Of a DNA stretch of 64,000 bases, positions 61,870 through 64,000 are shown piece by piece. Location of the stretch: positions 1-64,000 of the forward strand of contig QANU01016478.1 of NCBI GenBank assembly GCA_003254905.1. The letters run 5' to 3'. Position 1 is the stretch's first letter, and each line of letters opens with the position of its first letter. The DNA comes from Nissolia schottii (Eukaryota > Streptophyta > Magnoliopsida > Fabales > Fabaceae). The translations under genes were made by a program, and so were the position numbers. The notes below the pieces were generated by a model. That model made no database searches, was not told where the DNA came from, and saw nothing but the letters and a program-made list of their open reading frames with translations.

Positions 61870-62300
61870 GAGTTAAAGGATGGCCGAGTGCATGAGGCTT
61901 GCGAGTCTAGAGAGAGTAAATGCACACATTCTACCCTGCAAAGCGAAGAAGCTGTTTCCAAATTGAGTTAAAGGGTGGCCAGATGCATGAGACTCCTGTT
62001 TCTTTTTTTTTTTTTTCTCCTTTTAGGTTGCCTGCCCGATATCCAAGGCTTAGCCTTGACTAATCCGAGTCGACCCGGGTCGCGTACCTGGCTATGGCGG
62101 GTGAGTCTCCTAGCGGGGATAACTGCGTACACAAAGTTTCGGACTCGGGACCTTGCTTAAGCGATACCAAGCTGCTTACCACTGGGACCAACCCCCATTA
62201 GTCTTGAGACTCCTGTCTGATACGGCTTGAGAGGGTAGATATAGGTAGCCATATCCTGTGAAGCGAAGTAGCTGTTTCCAAATTGAGTTATTGAGGAAAA
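61870..62300 (+). repeat. Two SINE-like units (Au-like) downstream of WRKY
   Basis: Unit 1 (about 61875-61965) and unit 2 (about 61966-62290) share CCAAATTGAGTTAAAGG, GGCC-AG-TGCATGAG and GCGAAG-AGCTGTTTCC. The order GGCC-GTGCATGAGGCT ... CCCTG-GAAGCG ... GCTGTTTCC resembles the widespread plant Au-type SINE. Unit 2 is split by the SINE at 62000-62204. Confidence 0.6.
62000..62204 (-). mobile_element. tRNA-derived SINE inserted into the Au-like unit
   Basis: On the minus strand it reads GGGGTTGGTCCCAGTGGTAA, AAGGTCCCGAGTCCGAAACT, GGAGACTCACCCGCCATAGC and GGCAACCTAAAAGG, followed by an A-rich tail. It is the same family as 49287-49476. A perfect 12-bp target duplication TGAGACTCCTGT lies at 61988-61999 and 62205-62216. 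Confidence 0.88.
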
Positions 62301-63754
62301 AAAAAGGAAAAAGGAAAAAAAAATATTCCCTTCATACAATTTCTCACCTTTTCTACTTCCACTCCTCCCTCTCTAGAATGTTAGCCCTGCTTCTCAGTGA
62401 TTTTTTTCCCCATATTTGAGCAATTTCCCTTTTTATAGATGTTTAATAGGAGTAATGTAAAGCTAGGAAATTTTCCAAGCTGTTTAATACAAAGATTCAG
62501 GTTCCTTGTTTTAGATTTTGCATTTTTGAAATTATCTTAATACATCAATCAAGAATTGCAGGTAATGACTATAAATCAAAAATATAGAAGAAAGAACAAT
62601 GACTACAGTTTTCAATTCAAAGATAGATAATTTGAAGTTTCGGGTTTAGTGAATTTGAAGTTATGAATTTATTTTGAATGTTCGTAAAGCATTCTAGTGA
62701 AACAGTTACTCTTATCTTCCAAGATTCACTCTGCTCATCTCTCTTGCATCCTTGGTCAAGACTGGCAACAAACATGAGTACCTTTTGTCATGTCATAAAG
62801 ATTCAACAAAAAATTTATGCTGTGTGGACTGTCTAACACAATACTTATTCAACAAAAAATTTATGCTGTGTGGACTGTCTAACACAATACTTACCTTTTA
62901 TCTGGTTTGGAACAATCAATATTAAGTGTTGCAATAGAGCACATCATAGGCAAAGTTGTTATTATATGAGTATCTTGTTCTTTAACTTTTCAAGTTTCAA
63001 CCATTCATTGTTTTTTGGTTTGCTGTGCTTAGGACTCTACTGCAATATTTTAACAGACTCCAGGAAGTTAGGTATCATTTAGAAAGCTATAGGCACCTCA
63101 ATCCTGAGGAGTTAAACCAATACTTCAAAAAGAGTCCAGCATTTGTATCTTGACCACTCATTAGGTAGGTAATGCTGGACATTGTTGACTGATAGAAAGA
63201 GAAAGGTTCTTTTACATAGACATAAGTCTAATCCGTCATATTTAAGCACACTTATAATAAAAGTAAGTCCTCTCCATTTTATTTAGGATGAACTCAATTC
63301 GTTTATGAGTCTCACAAACTTTTACGTGAGTGAATTTGGATATGACATAGTAACTTTATGCCTATACAAGAATTTTTCAAAGAGAGTGAGGGTGAATATA
63401 ATACTACAAGGGTGGCCTTGTCCGGTCCCCATCATCGGGTATAAGGAATGGTTTCATAAGTCTTGGTCACATAAAATAAGATAAACGGTAGGTCACGTGC
63501 AAATATGACTATTTCAGCATATCTTCAAAACATGAGAACATGAAGCAAATGCCAAAGGTCATTTTGCTTTTTCAAATACAACTGTCTTTTGGCTATTTCA
63601 TATCTGTAACGATTTTGTACACTCCACACAACCTACCCATCTCCCCTGATAACGACTACAAAGATTAACAACAATATGATCATTGACCAAAGTCCTAGTA
63701 CTAGCTGAGTGGGACAAGGCTTAGTTGTCATTGCTGAACAAAGTCCTAGTACTA
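62301..63754. other. Convergent intergenic region between WRKY and glycosylase genes
   Basis: No gene is seen. A 16-bp word CAAAGTCCTAGTACTA occurs twice near 63689 and 63740, in the 3' flank of the glycosylase gene. Confidence 0.5.
62801..62892. repeat. Perfect 46-bp tandem duplication
   Basis: Two copies of a 46-bp unit beginning ATTCAACAAAAAATTTATGC lie at 62801-62846 and 62847-62892 with no differences, so the duplication is recent or kept uniform. Confidence 0.93.
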
Positions 63755-64000
63755 CTACTTCGAGGTGAAGCTCAATTTGTTCACAGCTAGCAACAATCCT
63801 GCCTCGGTTGGCTCGTTGTTCGCTTTCTCGTTGATCTCTTTCCCCAATGCTTCTGTGATTGAGGTACATTCCTTGAATCTGAAGCAACTGATAAGGTGGT
63901 CATTTGTTATCCCAGCAACTTGCATGAATGTATAGGTCACCGTTGGCCCCACGCTCCTGAATCCTCTCCTTACGAGTTCTTTGCTAATGACTTCGGCTTT
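63755..64000 (-). CDS. DNA-3-methyladenine glycosylase I (TAG family), 3' end only
   Basis: The last 81 codons of a gene run off the right edge of the window. The enzyme cuts 3-methyladenine from alkylated DNA, starting base-excision repair in the nucleus or organelles. The visible part reads KAEVISKELVRRGFR, then VGPTVTYTFMQVAG and TNDHLISCFRFKEC. These are the conserved C-terminal blocks of TAG, including the H-x3-C pair (HLISC) that binds the structural zinc. A polar, less conserved tail follows (NEKANNEPTEAG) to the stop at 63755. The reading frame has no lesion. The gene converges on the WRKY gene, with about 2.1 kb between the stops. Confidence 0.92.
   Translation of the reverse strand, partial: KAEVISKELVRRGFRSVGPTVTYTFMQVAGITNDHLISCFRFKECTSITEALGKEINEKANNEPTEAGLLLAVNKLSFTSK

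Overview
The window is plant nuclear DNA, most likely from a legume or another dicot. It is AT-rich and intron-bearing, and it holds an RPS5/RPS2-type NLR, a group IIa WRKY gene, a Tat-clade Ty3/gypsy element, a CACTA transposon, Mutator-like MITEs and tRNA-derived SINEs. Only four or five host genes can be supported in 64 kb; repeats and unannotatable AT-rich DNA make up the rest.

Layout. 1-2346: no gene. 2352-10259: a 7.9 kb Ty3/gypsy Tat-clade element with 411-bp LTRs and a GGACT target duplication, followed by a decayed cystatin-like exon (10476-10610). 11.09-11.64 kb: a higher-order tandem repeat. 11.93-13.06 kb: a Mutator-like element. 13.57-14.08 kb: three different tandem arrays. 16344-22660 (minus): a CC-NBS-LRR gene with its N-terminal exon 3.6 kb upstream. 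That intron holds a second, broken copy of the start of exon 2, inside a local tandem duplication whose junction coincides with the only N in the window. 27323-27992 (plus): a cystatin-like gene with one frameshift. 30030-28808 (minus): a decayed papain-like protease that faces it. 31.46-32.93 kb: a candidate solo LTR. 33861-38505: a non-autonomous CACTA element with exact ends, a decayed transposase remnant and minisatellites. 39075-39372: a foldback MITE. 38.5-59.4 kb: no convincing gene; SINEs, microsatellites and degenerate repeats. 59583-61619 (plus): a complete four-exon WRKY40-like gene with a dimeric SINE in intron 2. 61.87-62.30 kb: a SINE inserted into another SINE-like repeat. 63755-64000 (minus): the 3' end of a DNA-3-methyladenine glycosylase I gene, cut by the window edge.

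How the genes relate. NLR and WRKY40-type proteins both act in plant immunity, but they lie 37 kb apart and nothing links them beyond that. The WRKY40 / methyladenine-glycosylase neighbourhood recalls the adjacent Arabidopsis loci At1g80840 and At1g80850 (from memory), so the right end may be an old conserved block. The cystatin-like and papain-like genes belong to families of inhibitors and their targets and lie tail to tail, but both look inactive. No wholly new system was found. The most useful leads are the NLR duplication with its N junction, the propeptide-less papain next to a cystatin, and the repeat nesting.
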